The notes beneath the pieces were generated by a model, which saw nothing but the letters and a program-made list of their open reading frames with translations, was not told the origin of the DNA and ran no database searches. A program made the translations under genes and the position numbers. From the NCBI GenBank assembly GCA_035254305.1, contig DATFAS010000028.1, forward strand, positions 1 through 17,877: DNA of 17,877 nt, written 5' to 3'. Of this stretch, positions 6,990 through 14,662 are shown in pieces (the first letter of the stretch is position 1; every line of letters begins with the position of its first letter). This stretch comes from DATFAS01 sp035254305 (GTDB lineage Bacteria > Bacillota > Bacilli > Aneurinibacillales > RAOX-1).

Positions 6990-8172
6990 TCAATATGGTA
7001 GATTTGGAGAGTTTGGCGGGAAATATGTACCTGAGACATTAATGAACGCCTTAGAGGAGCTAGAGCAGGCATATCAAGCTGCAGCAGCAGATCCTGAATT
7101 TTCAAGGGAATTAAACGAATTGTATCGTTTTTATGCTGGTAGGCAAACACCGCTTTACTTCGCAGATCGGCTGACTGAGTACCTGGGCGGGGCAAAAATT
7201 TACTTGAAACGTGAAGATTTAAACCATACCGGTGCACATAAGTTAAACAATGCATTAGCACAAGGCTTGCTTGCTAAACGAATGGGCAAAAAGAAAATTA
7301 TCGCAGAAACAGGAGCTGGTCAGCATGGTGTGGCATCTGCCACTGTAGCGGCCAAGCTTGGCTTAGAATGTAAGGTGTTCATGGGTGAGGAGGATATTGC
7401 CCGACAACAATTAAATGTTTTTCGTATGCAGTTACTTGGGGCAGAGGTAGTTCCAGTAACATCAGGGAATAAAACATTAAAAGATGCCACGAATGAAGCT
7501 ATCCGATATTGGGTTTCACAGGTAGATGATACATTTTATCTAATCGGGTCAGTTGTTGGACCCCATCCTTATCCTATGATGGTTCGTGATTTTCAGCGAA
7601 TTATCGGTGATGAAACAAAAAAACAGATCCTTGAACTGGAAGGTCGTTTACCTGACACGATCGTTGCTTGTGTCGGAGGCGGAAGTAATGCCATGGGTAT
7701 TTTCTATCCATTTGTAGAGGACAAGGATGTTCGTTTAATTGGTGTTGAGGCAGCAGGCCATGGAGTGGATACGGATCAGCATGCCGCTACCTTTGCAAGA
7801 GGAACGAAAGGGGTCATCCATGGATCACTAACCTATTTATTACAGGATGAATTTGGACAGATCCAAGAACCCTATTCGATCTCAGCAGGGTTGGATTATC
7901 CAGGGGTAGGACCTGAACATGCGTATCTAAAAGAAACAGGTCGTGCTGTTTATCACCCAATAACGGATCAGGAAGCACTTGACGCCCTACAGCTACTTTG
8001 TGTCAAGGAAGGCATTATTCCTGCACTTGAAAGCTCTCATGCTGTTGCTGAAGCCATAAAATTAGCACCTACTCTACCGAAAGATCATCTTCTTGTTATT
8101 TGCCTTTCTGGAAGAGGAGACAAGGATGTTGAGGCCATTCAGAAATATGTAAAGGTGGGTAAACATGAATAG
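6973..8172 (+). CDS. trpB: Tryptophan synthase beta chain
   Basis: Joins indole and serine to tryptophan with PLP, as the beta half of the alpha2beta2 complex with TrpA. The 399-residue length and the opening YGRFGEFGGKYVPETLM mark the classic TrpB1 type rather than the longer TrpB2. The PLP lysine is Lys90 in HTGAHKLNNA. AETGAGQHGVA carries the residues that contact serine, GGGSNAMG binds the PLP phosphate, and LSGRGDKD lies near the C-terminus. The DYPGVGPEHAYLK region is also conserved. The start at 6973 follows GAAGGGGA inside trpF; the end overlaps trpA by eight bases, which suits equal production of two partner subunits. Confidence 0.97.
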   Translation: MTAVPNQYGRFGEFGGKYVPETLMNALEELEQAYQAAAADPEFSRELNELYRFYAGRQTPLYFADRLTEYLGGAKIYLKREDLNHTGAHKLNNALAQGLLAKRMGKKKIIAETGAGQHGVASATVAAKLGLECKVFMGEEDIARQQLNVFRMQLLGAEVVPVTSGNKTLKDATNEAIRYWVSQVDDTFYLIGSVVGPHPYPMMVRDFQRIIGDETKKQILELEGRLPDTIVACVGGGSNAMGIFYPFVEDKDVRLIGVEAAGHGVDTDQHAATFARGTKGVIHGSLTYLLQDEFGQIQEPYSISAGLDYPGVGPEHAYLKETGRAVYHPITDQEALDALQLLCVKEGIIPALESSHAVAEAIKLAPTLPKDHLLVICLSGRGDKDVEAIQKYVKVGKHE

Positions 8173-8989
8173 TCAAAGAGGAAATTCGGCAATTCAAGAG
8201 AAATTTAGAGAGAGTTCGGCACCCTTGTTTATTCCTTTTATTACAGGTGGAGACCCAACCCCCGCAGCAACAATTGATATTGCTTTAGCCTTACAGGAGC
8301 AAGGGGCGGATATCCTTGAATTAGGGGTTCCGTATTCTGATCCATTGGCAGATGGACCAACGATCCAGAAGGCTTCTGCTCGAGCCTTAGCAAACAAGGT
8401 TACGATCCATGATTGTATCCGTCTAGTGGGAGAGATGAGAAGAAAAGGACTTCATATCCCCGTTATTTTATTTACTTATTATAATCCTGTGATGCAATTT
8501 GGATTTCATCGACTCTTCGAAGAAATGAAAAGAGAAGGTCTAGATGGACTCCTTGTCCCTGATCTTCCTCTTGAAGAAACGCAGGAAATCAAATCTATTA
8601 CTAAGGATTACGATATCCCACTGATCTCCCTAGTTGCGCCTACATCTAAACAGCGGGTACAGAAAATCGCCCAACAGGCGGAAGGCTTCCTCTACTGTGT
8701 TTCATCCCTTGGAGTTACGGGAGCAAGAGCCCAATTCGCAGAAGGAATTGAGGAGTTTCTTCAGGAGGTTAGAAGTCATTGCCGTGTGCCCATTGCCGTT
8801 GGTTTTGGGATCTCTACGCCTGAGCAAATGAAGGCACTCGCACCACACTCAGATGGTTTGATTGTAGGGAGTGCGCTTGTACGAGTGATTGAGGAAGTAG
8901 GTTCACAATTAATGAATGAGAATACCAAAGATAATGGATTGCAAGAAATAAAAAGATTTGTACAAACCCTAAAATGTGGAGTAAGATAA
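8165..8989 (+). CDS. trpA: Tryptophan synthase alpha chain
   Basis: Splits indole-3-glycerol phosphate into indole and glyceraldehyde-3-phosphate; indole then passes through the tunnel to TrpB. It is a TIM barrel of 274 residues. The signature LELGVPYSDPLADGPTIQ contains the catalytic Glu52 and Asp63. FITGGDP near the N-terminus, ILFTYYNPV, LLVPDLPLEE, VSSLGVTGAR (loop 6) and AVGFGIS and GLIVGSALV (phosphate binding) are all present. A GGTGGG precedes the ATG at 8165, which lies inside the end of trpB. It is the last tryptophan gene; hisC starts 28 bases downstream. Confidence 0.96.
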   Translation: MNSQRGNSAIQEKFRESSAPLFIPFITGGDPTPAATIDIALALQEQGADILELGVPYSDPLADGPTIQKASARALANKVTIHDCIRLVGEMRRKGLHIPVILFTYYNPVMQFGFHRLFEEMKREGLDGLLVPDLPLEETQEIKSITKDYDIPLISLVAPTSKQRVQKIAQQAEGFLYCVSSLGVTGARAQFAEGIEEFLQEVRSHCRVPIAVGFGISTPEQMKALAPHSDGLIVGSALVRVIEEVGSQLMNENTKDNGLQEIKRFVQTLKCGVR

Positions 8990-9017
8990 AAAGAAATTTA
9001 CTCTAGGAGTGGTGGAA

Positions 9018-10103
9018 ATGATACCAAAATCACAAATTGTCGATTTACCAGTCTATCAACCAGGAAAACCTATCGAAGAGGTTAAAAAAGAATTAGGGCT
9101 GGATCGAATCATTAAGCTTGCTTCCAATGAAAATCCTTTTGGTTGTTCATCGAAGGTAAGAGAGGCAATCGTGGGGGAACTAGACCAATTAGCACTCTAT
9201 CCAGATGGAGCAAGTGTGGATTTAAGAGAAGAGCTTGCTAAATTCCTAGGGGTAAAGGTTGACCAATTAATTACGGGAAATGGTTCAGATGAGTTACTTA
9301 TGCTAACAGCTAGAGCCTATTTGCAGCCTGGAACTAATACGGTGATGGCAACGCCAACCTTCTCGGTTTACAAAACTACCTCCATTATCGAAGGGGCTGG
9401 AGTCACTGAGGTTCCTCTGAAAAATGGTGTTCACGACTTAGAAGGTATGCTTGCACAAATTAACGAACAAACAAGAATTGTTTGGGTTTGTAATCCCAAC
9501 AATCCTTCAGGAACAATTAATTCTGAGGAAGAAATCTTATCATTTGTTAAGCAAGTACCTAGTAATGTATTGATTGTATTAGACGAAGCTTACTATGAAT
9601 ATGTAACGGATGAATCGTATCCTGAATCACTTCATTTAATTAAAGAATATCCGAATATTCTTGTTCTTAGAACCTTCTCCAAAATTTATGGCCTAGCTGG
9701 ACTTCGTATTGGCTACGGGATTGCTGATGCTGCAGTTATCGATAAGCTAAACCGTGTTCGTGAACCGTTTAACACAAACAAGCTGGCTCAACGTGGAGCA
9801 ATTGCTGCATTGAAGGATCAAGAATTTGTAAAGAAATGTAGAGAAGTAAATGCAGCTGGTCGTGAGCAATTGTATAAAGCTTTCACTGAAATGGGACTAG
9901 ATTATTATCCATCGCAAGGGAATTTTATACTTGTTCAAACAGGTCGTAAAGGCAATGAGATCTTCCAAGCTTTACTACGGAAAGGCGTTATTGTTCGTTC
10001 AGGAGGTGCTTTAGGGTTTCCGAACGCGATTCGTGTAACTGTGGGTAGTAAAGAACAAAATAATTGGTTTATAGAAGCACTTCGTGAGGTGTTAGCACAG
10101 TGA
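9018..10103 (+). CDS. hisC: Histidinol-phosphate / aromatic aminotransferase
   Basis: A PLP fold-type I aminotransferase. In B. subtilis the enzyme at this place serves both histidine synthesis and tyrosine/phenylalanine transamination, which explains its presence in an aromatic operon; the same dual role is inferred here. YQPGKP and LASNENPFG open the protein, CNPNNPSGT (158-166) contacts the cofactor, LDEAYYEY follows, and the PLP lysine is Lys222 in RTFSKIYGLAGLRIGYG. An in-frame GTG at 9009 overlaps the ribosome binding site AGGAG (9005-9009), so the ATG at 9018, eight bases further, is preferred and gives 361 residues (360 in B. subtilis). Its stop overlaps the tyrA start (GTGA). Confidence 0.94.
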   Translation: MIPKSQIVDLPVYQPGKPIEEVKKELGLDRIIKLASNENPFGCSSKVREAIVGELDQLALYPDGASVDLREELAKFLGVKVDQLITGNGSDELLMLTARAYLQPGTNTVMATPTFSVYKTTSIIEGAGVTEVPLKNGVHDLEGMLAQINEQTRIVWVCNPNNPSGTINSEEEILSFVKQVPSNVLIVLDEAYYEYVTDESYPESLHLIKEYPNILVLRTFSKIYGLAGLRIGYGIADAAVIDKLNRVREPFNTNKLAQRGAIAALKDQEFVKKCREVNAAGREQLYKAFTEMGLDYYPSQGNFILVQTGRKGNEIFQALLRKGVIVRSGGALGFPNAIRVTVGSKEQNNWFIEALREVLAQ

Positions 10104-11194
10104 AGCAAGTAGCAATCTTAGGTGTAGGGCTTATTGGTGGATCATTAGCCCTTTCTTTGAAACAAGAGGACGTTGAAATCACCGGTTTTGATGTTTTTGA
10201 AGAGAATTTGAATAAGGCATTAGAACTTGGTGTCATCCATAAGGGAACAACTTACTTAGCTGAAGCAGTTTCGGGTGCAGATTATATCTTCTTATGTTCA
10301 CCTGTTGGAAAGTTATTTGAACTTATTTCGTTTCTTAGATATACACCACTTAAGACCGGGGCTATTATATCGGATACAGGAAGCACCAAGGCTAGTATCA
10401 TGGAATGGACGAAGGATTTCCAAAAGAAAAATGTACATTTTATTGGCGGTCACCCAATGGCAGGTTCGCACAAGTCTGGGGTGGAAGCTGCACACGATCG
10501 TTTATTTGAAAATGCTTATTATGTACTAACCCCAGATCATTCAATACCTGAACACGCTGTTGAATCCTTACAGGAATTGCTCAAGCCAACGAAGGCTAGG
10601 GTTGTTGTTTTAAATCCAGAGGATCATGACCAGGTGGTTGGTGCAATCAGTCACTTTCCACATATTATTGCTGCAGCCCTTGTAAAGCAAGTGGAACAGT
10701 ATAGCGAGCAATCCCCATGGTATAATCGCTTAGCAGCAGGAGGATTTCGCGATATTACCCGGATTGCATCTAGTAATCCAGTGATGTGGAGAGATATTCT
10801 ATTACATAATCGCAAGGTTATGCTGATGTTAGCTGAGGATTGGAAACGGGTATTTGACCAGGTAATGGAATTTGTGAAGGAGGGGAATGCCGAGAAGATC
10901 GAGCAATTCTTCCTAGATGCACAAGAGTTCCGTGATCAATTACCAGAACGAAATCGTGGAGCTATGAATCCACTTTATGACTTATATGTAGATGTACCTG
11001 ACCATCCAGGTGTTATTGGTAAGGTAACAACCTTACTAGGTGAGAAGGAAATAAGCATCACGAATATTCGAATCTTAGAAATTCGTGAGGATATTATGGG
11101 AGTCTTGCTTACTACTTTCCGTAGCGAAGAGGATATGGAGAGGGCTCGGATTGAGCTAACTAAGGAAGGATATCAGGTATATTCAAGAGAATAG
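10100..11194 (+). CDS. tyrA: Prephenate dehydrogenase with C-terminal ACT domain
   Basis: Oxidatively decarboxylates prephenate to 4-hydroxyphenylpyruvate for tyrosine synthesis. The N-terminal NAD-binding fold shows ILGVGLIGGSLA (6-17). SDTGSTK (91-97), GGHPMAGSHKSG with His118, and ISHFPH (about 183-188) form the active-site region. Residues about 291-364 are an ACT domain starting YDLYVDVPDHPGVIGK, the usual place for amino acid feedback binding. The 364-residue length is close to B. subtilis TyrA. The start is GTG at 10100, overlapping the hisC stop by four bases, with GAGGTG at 10086-10091. Feedback by tyrosine is inferred from the ACT domain, not shown. Confidence 0.95.
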   Translation: MKQVAILGVGLIGGSLALSLKQEDVEITGFDVFEENLNKALELGVIHKGTTYLAEAVSGADYIFLCSPVGKLFELISFLRYTPLKTGAIISDTGSTKASIMEWTKDFQKKNVHFIGGHPMAGSHKSGVEAAHDRLFENAYYVLTPDHSIPEHAVESLQELLKPTKARVVVLNPEDHDQVVGAISHFPHIIAAALVKQVEQYSEQSPWYNRLAAGGFRDITRIASSNPVMWRDILLHNRKVMLMLAEDWKRVFDQVMEFVKEGNAEKIEQFFLDAQEFRDQLPERNRGAMNPLYDLYVDVPDHPGVIGKVTTLLGEKEISITNIRILEIREDIMGVLLTTFRSEEDMERARIELTKEGYQVYSRE

Positions 11195-11209
11195 AGGTGA
11201 CAAACAAGG

Positions 11210-12496
11210 ATGCTCAAAACATCGCGGGTTAAAAGGATCAAAGGAGATATCATAGTTCCAGGTGATAAATCAATCTCACATCGTGCGGTCATGTTTAGTT
11301 CTATGGCGAAGGGAAGAACTGAAATTACTGGATTTCTTCCAGGTGCAGATTGCCTAAGTACAATTAGTTGCTTTCAAAAAATGGGTGTGACTATTACTCA
11401 AGAAGGCGATCACGTCCTTGTTGATAGTATTGGTCTTGAGGCACTGAAAGAGCCATGTGAAGTGCTTGATGTGGGGAATTCAGGTACGACGATTCGTCTA
11501 ATGAGTGGAATTCTTTCAGGGCGTCCCATGCATACTACATTGGTGGGGGATGAATCAATTGCCAAAAGACCTATGAAACGAGTGGTTGAACCACTTCGGG
11601 TAATGGGTGCTCGAATTGATGGAAGACAAGGTGGAGAGTATACACCACTATCTATTCGGGGTGGACAGCTGACAGGCAATGAATACCATTCAAAGGTAGC
11701 AAGTGCCCAAGTGAAATCAGCTATTCTTCTAGCAGGATTGCAGGCTGAAGGAAAAACAACTGTCTATGAACCACATGTATCAAGAGACCATACGGAAAGA
11801 ATGCTTACTTCATTTGGTGTTCAATTAGACGTTTTCGAGGGTGGGGTATCGATTGTTGGCGGACAGCAAATGGTAACACCACAGAGAATTGAAGTACCTG
11901 GGGATATTTCCTCTGCTGCCTTCGTTCTAGCTGCGGCAGCAATTGTTCCGGGAAGTAAACTACTTGTTCGTAATGTTGGTGTGAACCCAACACGAACAGG
12001 AATTTTGGATGTTTTGATTGATATGGGAGCACAGGTTGAAGTGCTCAACGAGAGAGTCTGGAATGGTGAGCCAGTGGCTGATCTACAAATTCAATACTCT
12101 TCTTTACAGGGGATTGAAATTAGTGGAGAAATTATCCCTCGTCTGATTGATGAAATACCGATCATTGCGGTGATGGCAACGCAGGCTAAGGGAAAAACAG
12201 TGATTCGTAATGCTGAGGAATTAAAGGTAAAGGAAACGAATCGAATTGATGTGATGGTTGAGGAGCTTCGAAAGATGGGAGCTAACATTGAACCTACACC
12301 AGATGGAATGATCATTGAAGGACCAGTTGAATTAAAGGGTGCAACTTGTATAAGCCATGGAGACCATCGAATTGCCATGTCTATGGCTGTTGCTGGACTT
12401 GTTGCTGACGGGGTAACTGAAATTGCTGGAGCAGATGCCATTAATGTATCTTTTCCTGGTTTTGAGGGATTATTGAAATCAATTGTAGAAGGTTAA
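11210..12496 (+). CDS. aroA: 3-phosphoshikimate 1-carboxyvinyltransferase (EPSP synthase)
   Basis: Transfers enolpyruvate from PEP to shikimate-3-phosphate; the product is the substrate of AroC at the other end of this operon. In B. subtilis the gene is named aroE. The 428-residue protein shows GDKSISHRAVMFSS (18-31), GNSGTTIRLMSG, ESIAKRPMKRVVEPL, ASAQVKSAILLAGL, SRDHTERML, NPTRTGILD, RLIDEIPI, ELKVKETNRI and GDHRIAMSMAVAG. The GDKSISHR and AQVKSAILLAGL segments resemble class II-type enzymes such as that of B. subtilis. AGAGGTGA at 11193-11200 is nine bases before the ATG. It is the last gene of the supraoperon and is followed at once by a terminator. Confidence 0.96.
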   Translation: MLKTSRVKRIKGDIIVPGDKSISHRAVMFSSMAKGRTEITGFLPGADCLSTISCFQKMGVTITQEGDHVLVDSIGLEALKEPCEVLDVGNSGTTIRLMSGILSGRPMHTTLVGDESIAKRPMKRVVEPLRVMGARIDGRQGGEYTPLSIRGGQLTGNEYHSKVASAQVKSAILLAGLQAEGKTTVYEPHVSRDHTERMLTSFGVQLDVFEGGVSIVGGQQMVTPQRIEVPGDISSAAFVLAAAAIVPGSKLLVRNVGVNPTRTGILDVLIDMGAQVEVLNERVWNGEPVADLQIQYSSLQGIEISGEIIPRLIDEIPIIAVMATQAKGKTVIRNAEELKVKETNRIDVMVEELRKMGANIEPTPDGMIIEGPVELKGATCISHGDHRIAMSMAVAGLVADGVTEIAGADAINVSFPGFEGLLKSIVEG

Positions 12497-12499
12497 ATT

Positions 12500-12535
12500 G
12501 GGGAGGCTTTAATTGTCTCCCTTTCATTATTTTAT
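12500..12535 (+). terminator. Intrinsic terminator after the supraoperon
   Basis: GGGAG (12501-12505) pairs with CTCCC (12517-12521), with flanking G-T wobbles at each end, and is followed by TTTCATTATTTTATT. The hairpin begins four bases after the aroA stop. The stem is short and the T-tract is interrupted, so some readthrough into the following genes is possible. Confidence 0.65.
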
Positions 12536-12565
12536 TAGATAGCTGGTAAGAGAAAGCATCCTCAC

Positions 12566-12661
12566 ATGCCCAATTCCCCAAAAGATAGGTCATACGCCCA
12601 TACACATTTGCCCGGTAGGCAATATGATGAATGGAAGCAATCTATACTTATGGAGGGGTGA
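12566..12661 (+). CDS. Possible small ORF (31 residues), unrecognised
   Basis: From the ATG at 12566 the frame runs 31 codons to a TGA at 12659-12661. The frame is open from a TAG at 12536. The peptide ends with a segment that looks protein-like: SYAHTHLPGRQYDEWKQS. The TGA lies at the end of the ribosome binding site of the next gene, and both frames are the same, so the two would be coupled or, if the stop were absent, one protein. Against it: only a weak purine-rich Shine-Dalgarno (AGAGAAAG, 12551-12558) and no clear promoter are seen. I do not recognise a family. Confidence 0.3.
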   Translation: MPNSPKDRSYAHTHLPGRQYDEWKQSILMEG

Positions 12662-12667
12662 TTTCCA

Positions 12668-13246
12668 TTGAATAAAAGGGAGTTTAAGATGCAGTTGGCC
12701 ACGAACCCTGTCCTATCACAATGGATAAAGGAAAATCAATCTTTGCTTAGGTCCAAACCTGAAATCATGATGTACATTGTACGTCATCCAAATGGTATGG
12801 GGCACTTTCGCCCTGGGCAACCGGTGGATCATGAGAGACTATCAAGAAGTGCACAGCAATTTACTAGCCAGATACAGCAGGATAGACGAAATCGCAAAAG
12901 TAGAAAGGCAAAACCTAATCTCAGCACTGCAAAGGGAGGCGACCAAGGAGAAAGAGCCAAGGAAAGGAAAGGCCTTTTCTCAGGTCTTAAGAACATGTTC
13001 CCTCCTCTAGGTGGACCACTCATTCCAGCATCACCTATGAAACTTCCGGTCTTAAGGCCACCAGGAGTTCCTTTTGCAAGAACTGCTGTAAACTCTTCGA
13101 CAACCGTAAAACCTAAAAGAAAAAGCCCGCTTCGTTTACCTAAGATAAACATCAGCAGGGCCAAATTAATGGAAACAATGAGTCAGACAACCGAAATGTT
13201 AGATGTGATTTCAGCTTTAATGGGTAAACTCGGTAGTATGAAATAA
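12668..13246 (+). CDS. Hypothetical basic, proline-rich protein
   Basis: I do not recognise this 192-residue protein. The TTG start at 12668 is supported by a strong GGAGGGG (12652-12658) nine bases upstream. Three parts can be seen. The first, residues 1-75, is mixed and probably helical, and contains the segment YIVRHPNGMGHFRPGQP. The second is a very basic linker (about 73-105, rich in Arg and Lys) followed by a Pro/Gly-rich stretch (about 111-135, including MFPPLGGPLIP and LRPPGVPF). The third is a basic link leading into an amphipathic C-terminal helix of about 30 residues that ends LMGKLGSMK. No signal peptide or membrane segment is evident. The strong positive charge could mean nucleic acid, wall polymer or spore-surface binding, which is speculation. 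Its stop codon touches the stop of the convergent kinase gene with no gap. Confidence 0.8.
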   Translation: MNKREFKMQLATNPVLSQWIKENQSLLRSKPEIMMYIVRHPNGMGHFRPGQPVDHERLSRSAQQFTSQIQQDRRNRKSRKAKPNLSTAKGGDQGERAKERKGLFSGLKNMFPPLGGPLIPASPMKLPVLRPPGVPFARTAVNSSTTVKPKRKSPLRLPKINISRAKLMETMSQTTEMLDVISALMGKLGSMK

Positions 13247-14656
13247 TTAAAGTAATGGTAGAGTGACAAAAAAGGTTGTTCCTTGGCCAACTTCACTTTG
13301 CACTTCAAGGCTACCACCATGTTTTTCAGTAACCCACTTCGCGATGGATAATCCGAGACCTGTTCCAGGCAGCTTACGAACGTTTCCTCCTCGATAAAAG
13401 CGATCAAAGATGTGTTCAACTTCTTCCTGTGAAATTCCTATGCCAGTATCCGCTACACGAATCCTAATATATTTTCCAATCTTTTCAAAACTTAAATGGA
13501 CGGAGCCGATGGAAGTATACTTAAACGCATTTTCAAAGAGGATAAGAAAAATTTGCTTAAGAAAATCAGAATTACCCCGAATTTTTAATCCTACTAATGG
13601 TTCTAGTGGACCATGTTCAAATTGAACAGTCTCTGTTTGCAAAATCCTAATCTGCTGGGTCAAATCTTCAAACCATTTATCAAGTGGAATTTCCTCCATT
13701 TGAATCTGATAGCCTGCGTCGGCACGAGCAAGGGCAAGGAGATTATGAATCATTCGGGATACACGTTCAATTTCCTCCATGATGTCCTCCATGGCTTCAT
13801 GGGAGAGCTCACCTTTTTCTGCATATAGAAGACGTAGAAACTCCATATTCCCTCGAATCGAGGTAAGTGGTGTGCGCAGTTCATGGCTTGCATCTGCGAC
13901 GAAGCGCCGTTGTGCCTCATAGCTTTCTTCTAGCTCTCGATACATTTTCTCGATTTTTTCCATCATGGAGTTAATTTGCTCAGAGAGCATTCCAATTTCA
14001 TCTGGAGGTCCAGTATAGGCGATTCGCCGTTCTAGCTTACCCTCCCGTTCAATTTCTGCTGTTGTTTCGATAATGCGATGAATGGGTTTTAGGGTTTGGC
14101 CTGCTAAGAACCAACCAATTATGGCTGAGATCGTTGCAGAAGTAATCGCACCGAAAGCAAGTAATAACCGTAAATTCGTTAGGGAACGATCAACACCTTT
14201 TAATGATTCACCAACCTCGAGGACACCTACCAATTGGCTGTTAGAAAGTAAAGGTAAATAATAGATGCGAAACAAGGTACCGTGAAGGTTTTGAGTTTCG
14301 TAGTACTCTGAACGGTTTGATATACTGTAAATGGCTTCTTGACTGATTGGTAGTGATTGTCCACCTAAAGATTTCGAACGAGAAAGAACACTACCTCTCG
14401 GATCGACAATTTGTAAGAGTACCTCAGGAGAAGAAAAGACATCAATATCCGGAAGCACTAATTGCTGCATGGGGAGAGGATAGATATCTACAACCCCAAT
14501 GGCTTGATGTACTTCCTTGCCTTTTTCTTTAAGATGTGAATCTATCGAGCTCATTTCACGGTGTGTAAAGAATAAATAAATATAGGTGGAGAATAGGGCA
14601 ATAATTAATAGAAAGACACCACTGTACCATAGGGATAGCTTAAGCCGAATAGGCAT
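13247..14656 (-). CDS. Membrane sensor histidine kinase
   Basis: Two-component sensor kinase of 469 residues. Membrane segments are at about 8-30 and 163-185, enclosing an extracytoplasmic sensor domain of about 130 residues. A HAMP linker follows (about 186-240). The phosphoacceptor is His258 in FVADASHELRTPLTSIRGN. The ATPase domain has the N box ENAFKY (375-380), DTGIGIS (403-409), FDRFYRGG and the GTGLGLSIAK lid motif (431-440). It starts six bases after the regulator gene stop and is the last gene of an htrA-regulator-kinase run. The signal is unknown. HELRTP rather than HDLKTP, and overall sequence, do not support calling it CssS, the B. subtilis kinase that controls htrA, although the role could be similar. 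No obvious terminator follows its stop. Confidence 0.95.
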   Translation of the reverse strand: MPIRLKLSLWYSGVFLLIIALFSTYIYLFFTHREMSSIDSHLKEKGKEVHQAIGVVDIYPLPMQQLVLPDIDVFSSPEVLLQIVDPRGSVLSRSKSLGGQSLPISQEAIYSISNRSEYYETQNLHGTLFRIYYLPLLSNSQLVGVLEVGESLKGVDRSLTNLRLLLAFGAITSATISAIIGWFLAGQTLKPIHRIIETTAEIEREGKLERRIAYTGPPDEIGMLSEQINSMMEKIEKMYRELEESYEAQRRFVADASHELRTPLTSIRGNMEFLRLLYAEKGELSHEAMEDIMEEIERVSRMIHNLLALARADAGYQIQMEEIPLDKWFEDLTQQIRILQTETVQFEHGPLEPLVGLKIRGNSDFLKQIFLILFENAFKYTSIGSVHLSFEKIGKYIRIRVADTGIGISQEEVEHIFDRFYRGGNVRKLPGTGLGLSIAKWVTEKHGGSLEVQSEVGQGTTFFVTLPLL

Positions 14657-14662
14657 TTTGCT

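Noticed and set aside
8930..9008. Internal promoter before hisC
   Set aside because: TTGCAA and TTGTAC occur near the trpA end but neither has a -10-like hexamer at proper spacing.
9009..9017. hisC start at GTG 9009
   Set aside because: This codon overlaps the AGGAG ribosome binding site; ATG 9018 is correctly spaced and gives the normal protein start.
11805..12441. Several antisense ORFs inside aroA
   Set aside because: They are opposite a conserved gene, have no promoter or RBS, and show no recognisable protein pattern.
12588..12607. Sigma-E-like promoter (GGTCATA and CATACACAT) before the hypothetical gene
   Set aside because: The two elements are only a few bases apart instead of the roughly 13-14 needed, and the second lies within a possible small ORF.
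12829..13164. Antisense 111-residue ORF opposite the hypothetical gene
   Set aside because: The hypothetical gene on the + strand has a strong RBS; the antisense frame has none and looks like a mirror of its basic, Pro-rich composition.
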